DNA of 64,000 bases from Vibrio astriarenae (GTDB lineage: Bacteria; Pseudomonadota; Gammaproteobacteria; Enterobacterales; Vibrionaceae), in NCBI RefSeq assembly GCF_010587385.1, contig NZ_CP047475.1, positions 1,984,001-2,048,000 of the forward strand, given 5' to 3'. Below, piece by piece: positions 28,645-40,930 of the stretch (its first letter is position 1; each line of letters opens with the position of its first letter). The position numbers and the translations under genes are program-made. A model generated the notes under the pieces. The model saw only the letters and a program-made list of their open reading frames with translations, did no database searches and was not told the DNA's origin.

Positions 28645-29309
28645 TAAGCTCGATCCAATTCTTTTTGTGACAATTCGACTCATCATACCACTAGATCAGT
28701 TGATGCGAAAACAAAGTCTTAAGAATCTTTCAACACCCTAACAATTAGAGTTTACACTCTACTTACAAGCTCGCTTCCTGCAAAGTTAATAAAGATTAAG
28801 AGTTGTGAAGAAATAAATTTCACCATCTCGAATAGCACATGATATTTGTAATACAACAAAACAAGTAAAATAGAATTAAAGCAGATTAATCGCTCATATA
28901 AACCTGTATTTTTAGATATCTATTCACGCTTTTACTTATAAACACCCAAAACAACAATTTTGCAATATTACATTGCTAAATTCAGCGCTGTTAATTAGGT
29001 GCTATCTCATCTACATTCTCGCGCAAGCCCCAATATTTTTTGGCTCTAAGCACCCTATTTTTCTCAATCTCGTGGCTTGGATCGCGTTTCAGTACGAAAT
29101 GCCTACCTAAACATGAGTAGATTGTTAAAAAAACGTTGACTAACACAAGAAGGTCGGTAGAGTTGCGGGCGAATTCGTTCTTCAAATGAATGTCACAGGG
29201 AGTGACTTGGCAAGACCATAATTCACGGGTTGTTGTTTTTCTAAGTCACTGTTTAAGCCGGCATTCACTTGTTAATTCAGTCTATTTAAACAACATGTGA
29301 GTATTTCCT
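28645..29309. other. 665-bp divergent fadR-nhaB intergenic region
   Basis: This stretch is AT-rich and must contain both promoters. One partial FadR-operator-like half (AACTGATC, read on the minus strand near 28690-28700) is visible but its partner half is missing. No ORF with a convincing ribosome binding site and no RNA structure with a T-run was found. It is unusually long for this gene pair. Confidence 0.4.
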
Positions 29310-30902
29310 ATGCCAATGACGCTTGGAAACGCCTTTATTAAGAATTTCCTTGGTAAAGCGCCAGATTGGTACAAAGTTGCCATAATTGCATTTTTAATCA
29401 TCAACCCTATTGTTTTCTTTTTTGTTAATCCATTCATTGCTGGTTGGCTGTTAGTCGCAGAATTTATCTTTACTCTCGCGATGGCGTTAAAGTGCTACCC
29501 ACTTCAACCTGGTGGTCTTTTGGCTATTCAAGCCATTATGATCGGTATGACAAGCCCTGATCAGGTCTACCATGAAATCCAAATGAACCTACCGGTTCTT
29601 CTATTGTTGGTCTTCATGGTCGCAGGCATCTACTTCATGAAAGAATTGCTGCTATTCATTTTCACCAAGATCCTGCTTGGTGTTCGCTCTAAAGTTCTTC
29701 TTTCTGTCGCCTTCTGTTTTGCCGCTGCGTTTTTATCCGCCTTCCTTGATGCACTGACAGTTATTGCCGTTATCATCAGTGTTGCCGTCGGCTTCTATGC
29801 TATTTACCACAAAGTTGTGTCAGGCAAGGGCTCTAATGCTCAACACGACCACACTCAGGATGATCAACTTAACGAACTCACGCGTGAGAACCTGGAAGAT
29901 TATCGCGCGTTTCTTCGTTCACTGTTAATGCATGCGGGTGTTGGTACAGCATTAGGTGGTGTAACGACCATGGTTGGAGAGCCTCAAAACTTAGTGATCG
30001 CCAGCCAGGCGGGATGGGACTTCGGTGAGTTCATCATGCGTATGCTGCCTGTGACGCTACCCGTGTTCTTCTGCGGTATTTTGACTTGTGTGATGGTGGA
30101 AAAGCTCAAAGTCTTCGGCTACGGTTCTCAGCTACCTGATAACGTACGTCAAATCCTTGTTGATTTTGATAACGAGCAGCGTAAAAAGCGCACCAAACAA
30201 GATATTGCAAAGCTTTGGATTCAGGGGGCAATTGCCGTTTGGTTGATCCTAGGCCTTGCTCTACACGTCGCTGAAGTGGGCTTGATTGGTCTTTCAGTGA
30301 TCATTCTAGCAACCGCCTTCACCGGTGTTATCGAAGAGCACTCTATGGGTAAGGCGTTTGAAGAAGCCCTACCCTTCACCGCACTACTTGCTGTGTTTTT
30401 CTCAATCGTTGCTGTCATCATTGACCAAGAGTTATTCGCACCAATCATTGATACCGTACTTCACATCGAAGACAGTGGTACACAGCTTGCGCTTTTCTAC
30501 GTGGCGAATGGCCTGCTATCCATGGTTTCTGATAACGTGTTTGTCGGCACTGTTTATATCAACGAGGTAAAAACAGCGCTAGTGGAAGGCGTGATTAATC
30601 GCGACCAGTTTGACTTACTCGCGGTGGCGATCAACACAGGTACTAACCTACCTTCTGTTGCAACGCCAAACGGTCAGGCTGCGTTCTTGTTCCTACTAAC
30701 GTCAGCACTCGCTCCACTCATTCGCCTCTCTTATGGTCGAATGGTGATCATGGCACTGCCTTACACCATCGTTTTGGCGATCGTGGGCTTCATTGGGATT
30801 ATCTTCTTCCTCGAGCCACTCACCGCACATTTTTATGATGTAGGATGGATTACACACCATTCTGGCGCGATGTCAGACGCAGTTATGTCCCACGGACACT
30901 AA
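29310..30902 (+). CDS. nhaB: NhaB Na+/H+ antiporter
   Basis: A 530-residue inner-membrane antiporter with about 12 hydrophobic segments. Family hallmarks include an N-terminal region with [20 protein letters not shown], the acidic transport-site segment [15 protein letters not shown], and [20 protein letters not shown]. It exports Na+ in exchange for protons and supports sodium and pH homeostasis, which suits a marine bacterium. It is divergent from fadR and followed by dsbB, the order also found in V. cholerae. The ribosome binding site is weak (GTGAG). Confidence 0.96.
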   Translation: MPMTLGNAFIKNFLGKAPDWYKVAIIAFLIINPIVFFFVNPFIAGWLLVAEFIFTLAMALKCYPLQPGGLLAIQAIMIGMTSPDQVYHEIQMNLPVLLLLVFMVAGIYFMKELLLFIFTKILLGVRSKVLLSVAFCFAAAFLSAFLDALTVIAVIISVAVGFYAIYHKVVSGKGSNAQHDHTQDDQLNELTRENLEDYRAFLRSLLMHAGVGTALGGVTTMVGEPQNLVIASQAGWDFGEFIMRMLPVTLPVFFCGILTCVMVEKLKVFGYGSQLPDNVRQILVDFDNEQRKKRTKQDIAKLWIQGAIAVWLILGLALHVAEVGLIGLSVIILATAFTGVIEEHSMGKAFEEALPFTALLAVFFSIVAVIIDQELFAPIIDTVLHIEDSGTQLALFYVANGLLSMVSDNVFVGTVYINEVKTALVEGVINRDQFDLLAVAINTGTNLPSVATPNGQAAFLFLLTSALAPLIRLSYGRMVIMALPYTIVLAIVGFIGIIFFLEPLTAHFYDVGWITHHSGAMSDAVMSHGH

Positions 30903-30934
30903 TTTTTCATTGCGTTAGAAACTTTTACACGTTA

Positions 30935-30962
30935 AAAAGCTCTGAGTAATCAGAGTTTTTTT
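30935..30962 (+). terminator. Terminator after nhaB
   Basis: The stem CTCTGA / TCAGAG (30940-30945 with 30950-30955) is followed by seven T and preceded by five A, 17 bases before the dsbB start. dsbB may therefore have partly independent expression. Confidence 0.8.
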
Positions 30963-30979
30963 ATTAACAAGGATTTAGT

Positions 30980-31510
30980 GTGCGATTCCTCTACTCTCTT
31001 CAAACTTTCTCTAAAAGCCGTCTCTCGTGGCTTTTATTGTTCTTCATCATCCTCGCTTTTGAAGTGACTGCACTTTACTTTGAACATGTCATGTTGCTCG
31101 CACCATGCGTGATGTGTATTTACGAAAGAGTGGCAATGCTAGGTATTGCGGTTGCTGCTCTAATTGGAGCCATCGCCCCAAGAAATCCTGTCATACGCTG
31201 GTTAGGTTTAGCGGGCTGGGGGTTCTCTTCCTACAAAGGATTGATGCTCTCGCTCGAGCACGTTGATTATCAGTTTAACCCGTCACCTTTTAAAACCTGT
31301 GACCTATTCGTTAACTTCCCTGATTGGGCACCACTAAACCAGTGGGTTCCTTGGATGTTCGAGGCGTATGGTGATTGCAGCAAGGTTGTTTGGGAGTTTC
31401 TAGGGCTATCAATGCCACAGTGGTTAGCTGTCATATTTGCCGGTAATTTAATTGCTCTCGCCTTTATTGTCGTTTCGCAATTCGTCAGCAAACCGCGCAT
31501 GTTCAGCTAA
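30980..31510 (+). CDS. dsbB: DsbB disulfide-bond oxidoreductase
   Basis: A 176-residue inner-membrane protein with four membrane helices. The quinone-linked cysteine pair is CVMC in LLAPCVMCIYERVAML, and the second periplasmic pair is Cys in KTCDLF and YGDCSK, so all four redox cysteines are present. It re-oxidises DsbA and passes electrons to quinones. The start is GTG with AAGGA six bases upstream. It directly follows nhaB and is convergent with ftsK. Confidence 0.95.
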   Translation: MRFLYSLQTFSKSRLSWLLLFFIILAFEVTALYFEHVMLLAPCVMCIYERVAMLGIAVAALIGAIAPRNPVIRWLGLAGWGFSSYKGLMLSLEHVDYQFNPSPFKTCDLFVNFPDWAPLNQWVPWMFEAYGDCSKVVWEFLGLSMPQWLAVIFAGNLIALAFIVVSQFVSKPRMFS

Positions 31511-31556
31511 TCGCTTAACGGTGATAAGCAGATAGCTCGCTAGTCTGCAAATATAA

Positions 31557-31590
31557 AAAAACGCAGAGCATCTCCATGTTCTGCGTTTTT
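31557..31590. terminator. Bidirectional terminator between dsbB and ftsK
   Basis: The stem AAAAACGCAGA / TCTGCGTTTTT (31557-31567 with 31580-31590) serves both convergent genes. Confidence 0.85.
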
Positions 31591-31612
31591 ACTTTCTGAA
31601 GCACAATTCAAA

Positions 31613-34594
31613 TTAGTTCATATCTCGATTTGGCGCGGGAGCAAGAACCTCACGATTACCATTATGGCCTGGAGCACTAACAATGCCTTGTGCTTCGAGC
31701 TGTTCTACGATGCGCGCAGCTCGGTTGTAACCAATCTTAAATCGTCTCTGCACGCCGGAAACAGAGCCTCGACGAGATTGAACGACATGTTCAACAACCT
31801 GATCAAAGAGTGGGTCAGTATCTTCGTCGGCTTCTGCTGTTTCACCTGGCAGCAATCCCTCTGGCCCTTGATCGCCATTCGTGATCTCTTCGATATAGTT
31901 AGGCTTGCCACGCGCTTTCCAGTTGTTCACTACCGCATGCACATCATCATCGGAAGCAAATGCACCATGAACACGAACAGTGTGGCTTGAGCCCGGTGGT
32001 AAATAAAGCATGTCACCCATACCTAATAGCGATTCTGCACCACCTTGATCAAGGATTGTGCGAGAGTCCGTTTTGGTTGACACCGTGAACGCTACCCTCG
32101 TTGGAATATTTGCTTTAATAAGGCCAGTGATGACATCTACCGAAGGGCGTTGAGTCGCAAGAATTAAGTGTATACCTGCCGCACGTGCCTTTTGCGCGAG
32201 ACGAGCAATCAGCTCTTCTACTTTCTTACCGACAACCATCATCAAGTCAGCAAATTCATCAACGATCACCACGATATATGGCAATTTCTCTAGTAATGGA
32301 GGCTCTGCATCCATACTATCGCCAGCTTGCCAAAGTGGGTCATGGATTGGGTGCCCTGCTTCAGCCGCCATCTTGAGCTTATCGTTAAATCCTTTGATGT
32401 TACGTACGCCCAACGCTGACATCAGCTTGTAGCGACGCTCCATCTCCCCTACACACCAGCGTAGTGCATTTGATGCGTCTTTCATATCTGTTACAACTTC
32501 AGACAGAAGATGAGGAATGCCTTCGTACACTGATAACTCAAGCATTTTCGGGTCAATCATAATAAAGCGAACGTCTTCTGGTGTCGCCTTGTACAGCATA
32601 CTCAGAATCATCACGTTCACACCGACCGATTTACCCGAGCCTGTTGTACCCGCTACCAAAACGTGCGGCATTTTCGCAAGATCGGCAATGACCGCTTCAC
32701 CAGCGATATCTTGACCAAGAACCACCGTTGTCGGTGACTTAGCCTCAATAAACTGCTGGCTGCCAACAACGTCAGAGAAGAACACCGTTTGGCGACTCAT
32801 ATTAGGCAGCTCTAGACCAACATAAGGCTTACCCGGAATCACTTCTACGACACGTACCGCCATCGCCGACAATGAACGAGCTAAGTCCATCGATAGACCT
32901 GATATACGGCTTACTTTAACCCCTGGAGCAAGATCCAGCTCGAATCGAGTGATAACTGGCCCAGGGAAAATGTCCACAACCTCAGCTTGAATTTTGTAGT
33001 CTGCCAGTTTCGACTCAACCAAGCGTGCAATACCCTCTAATGCCTCACGGTCAATAAAGTTCTCGCGCTTTTCTGGATGATAAAGGAGCTCCAGCGTTGG
33101 CATTGGTTCTGTCGGTACCGGAAGGTTGACATCATTTTGTACCAAGAATGGGTTCTGTTGCGCAGCAATATTGCTCTGCGCCTCTTGCACCATTGATTGG
33201 AACGCAGCAACGTCTTGATCTTGGTTTTCGCCGATCTCTTCAGCTTCAACTGTTGGGATTGGCTCTTCTGCCCAAGGCATGCCTTCGACTGAAACAGGCT
33301 CATCAACTTCTAGTGGTTGCGCGTCTTCTACATCGACGTCGGTAATCGAAGGGGCAATAACACTTTGCTCTTCCTCTTCAATATCAATGCTCGAGAAAGA
33401 TGGCGTGCGATCCTCAACGTCTTCATCCACCTCAATGTCTGCCACTTGAACTCGAACCTCAACTTCCCCCATTTGTTCGACACTCTGCTCTTCCATCTGT
33501 GTATTTACAAACTCAGTGGCCGACATGTGAGTTGAAGCCGTACTGTGCTCGGCAAGGTCGTCACTCGCCAGATCGTCATGCGCTAGCGCATCTTGCTCAA
33601 GCTCAGCAATTGTCGCACCTAACTGAATGCTTCTTGGTTCACTATTTTGTGAATCAATCGCAGGCTCGATTGCAACGGGGGTCGTTTCGATAAACGCCGG
33701 AATTGAAGCTGCAACATCTGGCTGCTTTCCAGCGGGTTGATGCACCGGAGTCGTTTGTGGTGTACTCTCCGGCATATGAATGTTGTAACGACGTTCTGTT
33801 CCCGCTTTTGGCGGCGTTTGCTTTGATAGTGGGTCGTCATCAAGGTTCGCGTTAAAAGACAGCTCAGGGTCGATACTATTATCCGCATTCAAGTCTGAAC
33901 TTGGCTGGTCATCTTGCAACCTTGGTTTGTATACCGTGCTTTTTTCTCCGCGTAGCTTACTTAACACTGCCTGGCAGCCCAATATTGCTCGCTCTCCCAA
34001 CCACTCAACAATGGTCAACCAAGACAGTCCTGTCAGCAGAGTAAAGCCCGCTCCCCACAGGAACAGCAGCACCAGCGTCGTGCCCAGAACATTAAGCATT
34101 GGCAAAGACAAGCTCGTGAGTACATCACCAATCACACCACCAGAAGAAAAGTACCAAATATCGTCGAAGTTGATATCCGCTAAGCCACAACTCGTCAGGA
34201 TGAGTGCCACCAAACCAATCAGCTTAGTGCCCCACATAACAAAATCGATGTCCTCGTCTTCATCTCTAGTACGTAATGACAACCAAGAGACAACGGCAAT
34301 AATGAACGGCAGCGTGTAGGCCAAAATACCAAAACTAAAGAACATGGTATCGGCTAACCAAGCCCCAAGACGCCCGCCGGAGTTTTGAACATTAGCATCC
34401 CAACTGGTTTGAGACCATGAAGGGTCGGCTGGGTTAAAGGTAAAGAGTGAGATGGCGAGAAACACCGAACCCAATATGAATAGAATAAGCCCTGCTTCAC
34501 GCAAACGCTGAAGTCCCGACAGCTTGCGCTTCGGGTTGTCTTGGCCAGTTTTGACGATGGTTTTCACTGTTTTTATTTTGTTCTGCATGAACAT
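31613..34594 (-). CDS. ftsK: FtsK DNA translocase
   Basis: A 993-residue cell-division protein. The N-terminal domain has about four membrane helices (about 25-200). A long acidic, Pro/Glu-rich linker follows (about 220-475), then the RecA-like motor with Walker [11 protein letters not shown] (about 645-655) and Walker [14 protein letters not shown] (about 775). A C-terminal gamma winged helix (about 925-985, [20 protein letters not shown]) reads KOPS polarity sequences. FtsK pumps chromosome DNA through the septum and activates XerCD at dif. ATGs at 34594 and 34588 are both possible starts; neither has a strong ribosome binding site. It lies between dsbB and lrp, as in V. cholerae. Confidence 0.96.
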   Translation of the reverse strand: MFMQNKIKTVKTIVKTGQDNPKRKLSGLQRLREAGLILFILGSVFLAISLFTFNPADPSWSQTSWDANVQNSGGRLGAWLADTMFFSFGILAYTLPFIIAVVSWLSLRTRDEDEDIDFVMWGTKLIGLVALILTSCGLADINFDDIWYFSSGGVIGDVLTSLSLPMLNVLGTTLVLLFLWGAGFTLLTGLSWLTIVEWLGERAILGCQAVLSKLRGEKSTVYKPRLQDDQPSSDLNADNSIDPELSFNANLDDDPLSKQTPPKAGTERRYNIHMPESTPQTTPVHQPAGKQPDVAASIPAFIETTPVAIEPAIDSQNSEPRSIQLGATIAELEQDALAHDDLASDDLAEHSTASTHMSATEFVNTQMEEQSVEQMGEVEVRVQVADIEVDEDVEDRTPSFSSIDIEEEEQSVIAPSITDVDVEDAQPLEVDEPVSVEGMPWAEEPIPTVEAEEIGENQDQDVAAFQSMVQEAQSNIAAQQNPFLVQNDVNLPVPTEPMPTLELLYHPEKRENFIDREALEGIARLVESKLADYKIQAEVVDIFPGPVITRFELDLAPGVKVSRISGLSMDLARSLSAMAVRVVEVIPGKPYVGLELPNMSRQTVFFSDVVGSQQFIEAKSPTTVVLGQDIAGEAVIADLAKMPHVLVAGTTGSGKSVGVNVMILSMLYKATPEDVRFIMIDPKMLELSVYEGIPHLLSEVVTDMKDASNALRWCVGEMERRYKLMSALGVRNIKGFNDKLKMAAEAGHPIHDPLWQAGDSMDAEPPLLEKLPYIVVIVDEFADLMMVVGKKVEELIARLAQKARAAGIHLILATQRPSVDVITGLIKANIPTRVAFTVSTKTDSRTILDQGGAESLLGMGDMLYLPPGSSHTVRVHGAFASDDDVHAVVNNWKARGKPNYIEEITNGDQGPEGLLPGETAEADEDTDPLFDQVVEHVVQSRRGSVSGVQRRFKIGYNRAARIVEQLEAQGIVSAPGHNGNREVLAPAPNRDMN

Positions 34595-34658
34595 GATGAT
34601 TCTTTATGGTGAGCAAATACGGTGTATTGGCTCAGCGAGTCCTTAGTCTAAAAACAAA

Positions 34659-34681
34659 CTGAGCGGCTAAATGCCGCTCAG
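34659..34681 (-). terminator. Terminator of lrp
   Basis: The perfect 9-bp stem CTGAGCGGC / GCCGCTCAG has a 5-base loop and is followed on the minus strand by TTTGTTTTT. It lies 69 bases past the lrp stop codon. Confidence 0.85.
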
Positions 34682-34750
34682 AAAGATTTAAACACAATGC
34701 CCTAAAAAACCCAATGAATTAACATCAGAAAATCAGGGAAGTGCTAGTTT

Positions 34751-35245
34751 TTAGCGAGTTTTGATAACCAGCTGGTTCGATTGTTTGACTTCTTCCATCA
34801 CCACGTAGGTACGAGTGTCATTAACACCCGGCAAACGCAGTAGTGTGTCACCTAACAACTTGCGGTATGCACTCATGTCTGATACACGCGTTTTGAGAAG
34901 GTAATCGAAATCACCAGAAACGAGATGACACTCTTGAATGTCATCTAGCTTTTGTACCGCAGTGTTAAATTGTTCAAACACATCTGGTGCACCACGGTTT
35001 AGCGTGATCTCTACGAAAACGAGTAGCGATGCATCTAAGAACTGAGGATTTAGTAGGGCTGTATAGCCTGTGATATATCCCTGACGCTCCAAACGGCGCA
35101 CACGTTCTAAACAAGGTGTAGGAGAAAGGCCCACACGCTTAGATAGCTCTACATTCGAAATACGACCATCTTTTTGTAACTCGTTCAGAATGTTACGGTC
35201 GATACGGTCTAGATCCTTGGACGGCTTCTTGTAATTATCTGCCAT
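34751..35245 (-). CDS. lrp: Lrp leucine-responsive regulator
   Basis: A 164-residue Lrp/AsnC-family regulator. The helix-turn-helix (NVELSKRVGLSPTPCLERVR) and the linker RLERQGYITGYTALLNP match Lrp itself, and length equals E. coli Lrp. The C-terminal RAM domain (HLVSGDFDYLLKTRV) binds leucine or alanine and builds octamers. It is divergent from ald, which encodes alanine dehydrogenase. The pairing suggests alanine- or Lrp-dependent control of ald, as known for similar pairs, but no operator was resolved. Confidence 0.95.
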   Translation of the reverse strand: MADNYKKPSKDLDRIDRNILNELQKDGRISNVELSKRVGLSPTPCLERVRRLERQGYITGYTALLNPQFLDASLLVFVEITLNRGAPDVFEQFNTAVQKLDDIQECHLVSGDFDYLLKTRVSDMSAYRKLLGDTLLRLPGVNDTRTYVVMEEVKQSNQLVIKTR

Positions 35246-35401
35246 TTTTTATTCCACCTTATTACTTCCTTGCAAAAATTTATACTACAACTTCTTAATA
35301 TTTAGCATCAAATGTTACTAATATCTTCCTATACTAGCAATTAATTCGACAATTTTACCCTACACATAGTCGTTAAAACCATAAAATAATGAGGAGTCAG
35401 G

Positions 35402-36526
35402 ATGATCATTGGCGTACCTAAAGAAATCAAAAACCACGAATACCGCGTAGGTATGATCCCTGCGAGTGTGCGAGAGCTTATCTCACACGGTCACCAAGTA
35501 TTTGTAGAAACCCAAGCTGGTTCTGGCATCGGGTTCTCAGATGAAGATTACATCTCCGTAGGCGCATCCATTCTTCCTACTGCTGCTGAGGTGTTTGCCA
35601 CAGCAGATATGATCGTTAAGGTAAAAGAGCCTCAAGCGGTCGAGCGAGCTATGCTCCGTGAGGGGCAAATATTATTTACTTATTTGCACCTAGCACCAGA
35701 TTTTCCACAAACTGATGAGCTAATCAAGAGCAAAGCCGTCTGTATTGCTTACGAGACTGTAACAGATAATATGGGTCGCTTGCCACTATTAGCGCCAATG
35801 TCTGAAGTTGCTGGCCGAATGTCTATCCAAGCAGGGGCTCTTACACTGGAAAAATCCCACGGTGGCAGAGGCTTACTATTGGGCGGAGTACCGGGTGTTG
35901 AGCCTGCTAAAGTGGTCGTTATCGGCGGTGGTGTTGTCGGTGCAAATGCAGCTCGTATGGCGGTAGGATTGCGTGCCGATGTAACGATACTTGACCGTAA
36001 TATTGATACTCTGCGTCGACTTGATGAAGAGTTCCAAGGTCGAGCTAAAGTTGTCTACTCAACAACCGATGCCATCGAGAAACACGTTTTAGAGGCTGAT
36101 CTCGTGATTGGTGCTGTTCTCATCCCAGGCGCGGCTGCACCAAAACTGGTGACCAAAGAGATGATCAGCAAAATGAAACCTGGCGCGGCTGTCGTTGATG
36201 TGGCCATTGACCAAGGTGGCTGTTTCGAAACTTCAAAAGCGACCACTCACGCTGACCCAACCTATATTGTTGATGAAGTCGTTCACTACTGTGTGGCAAA
36301 TATGCCTGGCGCAGTTGCTCGCACATCAACATTCGCCCTCAACAATGCAACGTTGCCTTATATCGTTAGCCTCGCCAATAAAGGCTATCGTGAAGCACTG
36401 CTTTCAGATGGTGGTTTCCTTGAGGGGCTTAACGTGATTCACGGTAAAGTCACTTGTAAAGAGGTCGCTGAGTCCTTCGGCTTAGAATACGTGGAAGCTG
36501 AAACTGCCATCACGATGTTTAGCTAG
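35402..36526 (+). CDS. ald: Alanine dehydrogenase
   Basis: A 374-residue NAD-dependent enzyme that interconverts L-alanine and pyruvate plus ammonia. It opens [20 protein letters not shown]; the NAD site is [16 protein letters not shown], and the substrate-binding Lys lies in [13 protein letters not shown] conserved His is in FTYLHLAPD. Length matches other bacterial Ald proteins. The ribosome binding site is GAGGAGTCAGG close to the ATG, stronger than most here. It is divergent from lrp, 156 bases apart, and followed by a strong terminator. Confidence 0.96.
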   Translation: MIIGVPKEIKNHEYRVGMIPASVRELISHGHQVFVETQAGSGIGFSDEDYISVGASILPTAAEVFATADMIVKVKEPQAVERAMLREGQILFTYLHLAPDFPQTDELIKSKAVCIAYETVTDNMGRLPLLAPMSEVAGRMSIQAGALTLEKSHGGRGLLLGGVPGVEPAKVVVIGGGVVGANAARMAVGLRADVTILDRNIDTLRRLDEEFQGRAKVVYSTTDAIEKHVLEADLVIGAVLIPGAAAPKLVTKEMISKMKPGAAVVDVAIDQGGCFETSKATTHADPTYIVDEVVHYCVANMPGAVARTSTFALNNATLPYIVSLANKGYREALLSDGGFLEGLNVIHGKVTCKEVAESFGLEYVEAETAITMFS

Positions 36527-36574
36527 ATGATGTTGCGTGAAATTCAGGTAATTTAGATGCCTGAACAACCTATG

Positions 36575-36612
36575 AAAAAAAGAGGCTCATCAATGGATGG
36601 GCCTCTTTTTTT
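36575..36612. terminator. Bidirectional terminator between ald and yfbV
   Basis: The perfect 12-bp stem AAAAAAAGAGGC / GCCTCTTTTTTT (36575-36586 with 36601-36612) can end both convergent transcripts. Confidence 0.88.
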
Positions 36613-36630
36613 CTCTGGGAAACTCGATTT

Positions 36631-37083
36631 CTAAAACCAGCGTTCCAACGAATTTTTATCTAGCTGACGAAACGCTCGGTTAAGCACTTTGGCAAGCTCT
36701 TTGTAGCGTGGTTGGCTTTTGACAGGTTCAAGGGCAAATCCGCTGTCGGTAATCTTTTGGTGGATCTCGCGATACCATGCCGCTAGAGAAGGCGGCAGTT
36801 GGGTATTGGCACGGTGGCCTAACCACCACATCCCCTGCAAAGGTAAACTGATCGCGAACAGAGCAACGACGATGGCTTGTGGCATCGCGTCTGCATTTCG
36901 AAACGCCATTTGGGTCAACACACTGATCGCAGCCACTGCGGGCATCACTTTGACGGCAAACTTGGTCGCTTTGATGACTCTCGCTTCAGGAAAAAGCAGA
37001 TTGAGCTCCTTTTTCATCGGCCAAATGTCCATGTAGCTTTGTCCATCTTTCATGCTATGGATAAATCCTACTTGTCTACTCAT
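36631..37083 (-). CDS. yfbV: YfbV (UPF0208) inner-membrane protein
   Basis: A 150-residue membrane protein starting at the ATG at 37083 ([20 protein letters not shown]), which has a very strong ribosome binding site (GGGGAGGTG). Two hydrophobic segments lie at about 45-65 ([16 protein letters not shown]) and 70-90. It belongs to the UPF0208/DUF412 family. E. coli YfbV affects chromosome macrodomain organisation. As in E. coli it is divergent from ackA-pta, which supports the call. Confidence 0.93.
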   Translation of the reverse strand: MSRQVGFIHSMKDGQSYMDIWPMKKELNLLFPEARVIKATKFAVKVMPAVAAISVLTQMAFRNADAMPQAIVVALFAISLPLQGMWWLGHRANTQLPPSLAAWYREIHQKITDSGFALEPVKSQPRYKELAKVLNRAFRQLDKNSLERWF

Positions 37084-37441
37084 GACACCTCCCCAGTACC
37101 CTTTCGCCATCTTTCTTAAAAAAAATTGAACGTATTCAACTAATCCTGCAAAAAATTGACCCGAGTTAATATTTTTTCAAATTTTTTTGTTATATTGAGC
37201 CATTATCGCTATTCTATGCGCACTCTCAATCTCATTGTTGCCCTTATTTACAATTATGGCAACTCTGTGACGACTTTGCATGGAATGCAGGCCAACTTGT
37301 TTATAGTACGTTGGTCCATTTATACGGAAATTCAAGGTTTCTGACCAAGGTGAGTAGCAGTTTTTTAGCCGTCTACTATCCTTGTGATTGATTTTCACTA
37401 TTACTGATTTAAATTCAGACAATTTTTACAGGTAGTCAACC
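37084..37441. other. 358-bp divergent yfbV-ackA intergenic region
   Basis: AT-rich, with a poly-T stretch near 37172-37192. It must carry the strong ackA promoter, but I could not fix a single -35/-10 pair. No perfect FNR or ArcA palindrome and no RNA gene was seen. Confidence 0.4.
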
Positions 37442-38638
37442 ATGTCTAAGCTAGTTTTAGTTTTAAACTGCGGTAGTTCTTCTCTTAAATTCGCTATTGT
37501 TGATGCAGACAACGGCGACGAGCACCTAACAGGTCTTGCAGAATGTCTTCACCTTCCAGAAGCTCGCATCAAGTGGAAACTTGATGGTAAGCACGAAGCT
37601 CAACTAGGTGATGGCGCTGCTCACGACGAAGCTCTATCGTTCATCGTTGAAACTATTCTTGCTTCTAAGCCAGAACTTGCTGAGCAACTTGCTGCAATCG
37701 GTCACCGTGTTGTTCACGGTGGTGAGAAATTCACTAAGTCAGTTCTTATCGACGACGAAGTACTGAAAGGTATCGAAGACTGTGCAACTCTTGCACCTCT
37801 TCACAACCCTGCAGCTATCGTTGGTATCAAAGCAGCTCAAAAAGCATTCCCAGCGCTTAAGAACTCTGCAGTATTTGATACAGCGTTCCACCAAACTATG
37901 CCTGAAGAAGCGTACCTATACGCACTTCCATACAACCTATACAAAGAGCACGGTATCCGTCGCTACGGTATGCACGGTACTTCTCACCTATTCATCGCTC
38001 GCGAAGTTGCTGAGCGTCTAGGCAAACCAGTTGAAGAGCTAAACATCATCAACTGTCACCTAGGTAACGGTGCTTCTGTATGTGCTATCAAGAACGGTCA
38101 ATCTGTAGACACTTCTATGGGTCTAACTCCTCTTGAAGGTCTAGTTATGGGTACTCGCTCTGGTGATATCGATCCTGCGATCATCTTCCACCTACACGAC
38201 GCGCTAGGTTACTCTGTTGAGCAAATCAACACGATGCTAACTAAAGAGTCTGGCCTAATGGGTCTAACTGAAGTAACTCCTGACTGTCGTTACATCGAAG
38301 ATAACTTCGGTAAAGAAGACGCAGCAACTCGCGCAATGGACGTAATGACTCGTCGTCTAGCTAAATACGTTGCTGGCTACACTGCAACTCTAGACGGTCG
38401 TCTAGACGCTATCGTATTCACTGGCGGTATCGGTGAGAACGGCGCTCCAATCCGTGAGCTAGTTCTTAACCGTCTAGGCATCTTCGGTATCGAAGTTGAT
38501 GGCGAAGCTAACCTTAAAGCTCGCTTCGGTGGCGAAGGCGTAATCACTACTGCTGACAGCCGCATCCCAGCAATGGTTGTTTCGACTAACGAAGAACTAG
38601 TGATTGCTGAAGATACTGCTCGTCTAGCAGGTCTTTAA
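37442..38638 (+). CDS. ackA: Acetate kinase
   Basis: A 398-residue ASKHA-fold enzyme that converts acetyl-phosphate and ADP to acetate and ATP. Signatures are [14 protein letters not shown] at the N-terminus, [11 protein letters not shown] and [14 protein letters not shown]. Codon use is strongly biased (CTA and CTT for Leu, few rare codons), more so than in most neighbours, which points to high expression. It is followed by pta after a hairpin, the classic overflow pathway for acetyl-CoA; acetyl-phosphate may also feed response regulators. Confidence 0.98.
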   Translation: MSKLVLVLNCGSSSLKFAIVDADNGDEHLTGLAECLHLPEARIKWKLDGKHEAQLGDGAAHDEALSFIVETILASKPELAEQLAAIGHRVVHGGEKFTKSVLIDDEVLKGIEDCATLAPLHNPAAIVGIKAAQKAFPALKNSAVFDTAFHQTMPEEAYLYALPYNLYKEHGIRRYGMHGTSHLFIAREVAERLGKPVEELNIINCHLGNGASVCAIKNGQSVDTSMGLTPLEGLVMGTRSGDIDPAIIFHLHDALGYSVEQINTMLTKESGLMGLTEVTPDCRYIEDNFGKEDAATRAMDVMTRRLAKYVAGYTATLDGRLDAIVFTGGIGENGAPIRELVLNRLGIFGIEVDGEANLKARFGGEGVITTADSRIPAMVVSTNEELVIAEDTARLAGL

Positions 38639-38647
38639 TCCTTTCTA

Positions 38648-38681
38648 ATCTGGCTGGCCCTTGGGCTAGCCAGATTTTTTT
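38648..38681 (+). terminator. Hairpin between ackA and pta
   Basis: A 13-bp stem with one G-T wobble (ATCTGGCTGGCCC / GGGCTAGCCAGAT) is followed by TTTTTT. It lies in the ackA-pta gap and may attenuate readthrough. Confidence 0.75.
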
Positions 38682-38759
38682 CTGGGCTCTCATAAGCAAA
38701 AATACCCCAATTTGTTTAACTGAGTTCTTACCTAATCATATAGTTAGAGGTCCTAATCA

Positions 38760-40904
38760 ATGTCCCGTACTATTATGCTTATCCCTACTAGCGCAGGCGT
38801 TGGCCTAACTAGCGTTAGCATGGGTGTGCTTCGTGCAATGGAGCGCAAAGGCGTTAAAGTTTCTTTCTACAAGCCAATCGCTCAACCTCGCAGCGGCGGT
38901 GACCAGCCAGATCTAACTTCAACTATCGTTAGTACAAACAGCGATATGAAGATCGGCGAACCAATGCAAATGTCTGTTACTGAGAGCCTAATCGGTAACG
39001 ACAACATGGATGAGCTACTAGAAACTGTTGTTGAGCGTTACAACCAGATCAATAAAGATGCTGACGTAACGCTAATCGAAGGTCTAGTACCGACTCGTAA
39101 GCACCCATTCGCAAACCAGCTTAACGCTGAGATTGCAGCGACTCTAGGTGCTGAAATTGTTCTAGTTGCAACTCCTGGCAACGACAACCCAGCTCAACTT
39201 AAAGAGCGTATCGAAGTAGCATGTTCTAACTTCGGTGGTACTAAGAACAAGAACATCTCTGGTGTCATCATCAACAAGCTAAATGCGCCAGTTGATGAAG
39301 CAGGCCGTACTCGCCCTGACCTATCTGAAATCTTCGATGAGACAGATTGCGCGAAGCAAAACGAAATGAAAGTGATGGAAATCTTCAACACTTCTCCAAT
39401 TCGTGTACTAGGTTGCGTGCCATGGAGCATTGACCTAATCGCTACTCGTGCCGTTGATATGGCTAAGCACCTAAATGCTGACATCATCAACGAAGGTGAC
39501 CTAAACACGCGTCGCATCAAGAGCATCACATTCTGTGCACGTTCTCTGCCAAACATGATTGAGCACTTCAAACCAGGCTCACTTCTTGTGACTTCAGCAG
39601 ACCGTCCAGACGTAATCGTTGCAGCTTCTCTAGCAGCAATGAACGGTGTTGATATCGGTGCGGTACTTCTGACTGGCGGTTACGACATCCCAGCGGAAAT
39701 TGAAGAGCTATGTAAGCCTGCGTTTGAGACAGGTCTACCTCTCTTCAAAGCACAAGGTAACACTTGGCAGACTTCTCTAAATCTACAGAGCTTCTCTATC
39801 GAAGTTCCTGCAGACGACAAAGAGCGTATTGAGTTCATCAACGAGCACGTTGCTGGTCACATCGATGGCAACTGGATCGAGTCAATGACTGAAGGTACTC
39901 AGAAGTCTCGTCGCCTAAGCCCACCAGCATTCCGTTACCAGCTAACAGAATTTGCTCGTCGCGCTGGTAAGCGTATCGTTCTTCCTGAAGGTGATGAGCC
40001 ACGTACAGTTAAAGCTGCGGCTATCTGTGCTGAGCGCGGTATCGCGGAATGTGTACTTCTAGGTAACCCGGAAGAGATCAAGCGCGTTGCTGCACAGCAA
40101 GGTGTTGAGCTAGGCGCTGGCGTTCAAATCATCGATGCTGATGCCGTTCGTGAGAACTACGTCGCTCGTCTAGTTGAACTACGTGCTAAGAAAGGCATGA
40201 CTGAAGTTGTTGCTCGCGAGAAGCTACAAGACTCTGTATTCCTAGGCACAATGATGCTTGAGAACGACGAGGTTGACGGTCTAGTTTCTGGTGCTGTTCA
40301 CACAACAGCGAACACTATCGTTCCTCCGTTCCAGATCATCAAGACTGCACCTGATGCGTCTATCGTATCTTCTGTATTCTTCATGCTGCTACCAGACCAA
40401 GTATTGGTTTACGGTGACTGTGCGATCAACCCAGATCCAACAGCAGAGCAGCTTGCTGAAATCGCTATCCAATCTGCTGACTCTGCAGCAGCATTCGGTA
40501 TCGACCCACGCGTTGCTATGATCTCTTACTCTACTGGTGAATCTGGTAAGGGTGCAGACGTAGACAAAGTACGTGAAGCGACGAAACTTGCTCAAGAGAA
40601 ACGTCCTGACCTAGTGATTGACGGTCCTCTACAGTACGACGCAGCTATCATGGAAAACGTTGCCGCTTCTAAAGCGCCTAACTCTCCAGTAGCAGGTAAA
40701 GCAACAGTATTCGTATTCCCTGACCTAAACACAGGTAACACGACGTACAAAGCGGTACAGCGTTCAGCAGACCTAGTTTCTATCGGTCCAATGCTGCAAG
40801 GTATGCGTAAGCCAGTGAACGACCTTTCTCGTGGCGCGCTAGTAGACGACATCGTTTACACAATCGCTCTAACAGCCATCCAGGCTGACCAAGAAGCTAA
40901 GTAA
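38760..40904 (+). CDS. pta: Phosphate acetyltransferase (long form)
   Basis: A 714-residue enzyme that makes acetyl-phosphate from acetyl-CoA and phosphate. This is the long three-domain form. An N-terminal BioD/P-loop-like domain ([18 protein letters not shown]) is followed by a DRTGG domain (around [19 protein letters not shown], about 280-300). The catalytic PTA domain begins near residue 400 ([20 protein letters not shown]). Codon use is highly biased as in ackA. It is 121 bases downstream of ackA. Confidence 0.97.
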   Translation: MSRTIMLIPTSAGVGLTSVSMGVLRAMERKGVKVSFYKPIAQPRSGGDQPDLTSTIVSTNSDMKIGEPMQMSVTESLIGNDNMDELLETVVERYNQINKDADVTLIEGLVPTRKHPFANQLNAEIAATLGAEIVLVATPGNDNPAQLKERIEVACSNFGGTKNKNISGVIINKLNAPVDEAGRTRPDLSEIFDETDCAKQNEMKVMEIFNTSPIRVLGCVPWSIDLIATRAVDMAKHLNADIINEGDLNTRRIKSITFCARSLPNMIEHFKPGSLLVTSADRPDVIVAASLAAMNGVDIGAVLLTGGYDIPAEIEELCKPAFETGLPLFKAQGNTWQTSLNLQSFSIEVPADDKERIEFINEHVAGHIDGNWIESMTEGTQKSRRLSPPAFRYQLTEFARRAGKRIVLPEGDEPRTVKAAAICAERGIAECVLLGNPEEIKRVAAQQGVELGAGVQIIDADAVRENYVARLVELRAKKGMTEVVAREKLQDSVFLGTMMLENDEVDGLVSGAVHTTANTIVPPFQIIKTAPDASIVSSVFFMLLPDQVLVYGDCAINPDPTAEQLAEIAIQSADSAAAFGIDPRVAMISYSTGESGKGADVDKVREATKLAQEKRPDLVIDGPLQYDAAIMENVAASKAPNSPVAGKATVFVFPDLNTGNTTYKAVQRSADLVSIGPMLQGMRKPVNDLSRGALVDDIVYTIALTAIQADQEAK

Positions 40905-40930
40905 TTAGCGCCGGTTTAGTTTAGATGTTA

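Noticed and set aside
26276..28650. CRISPR array near the CARF-nuclease gene
   Set aside because: No regularly spaced direct repeats are present in the flanking intergenic DNA; only terminators were found.
28685..28705. FadR operator-like sequence near fadR
   Set aside because: Only one half (AACTGATC) resembles the operator; the second half does not fit, so it was not listed as a site.
28991..29185. 64-codon minus-strand frame in the fadR-nhaB gap
   Set aside because: No ribosome binding site, low-complexity content and no recognisable motif. It is most likely a chance frame in AT-rich DNA.
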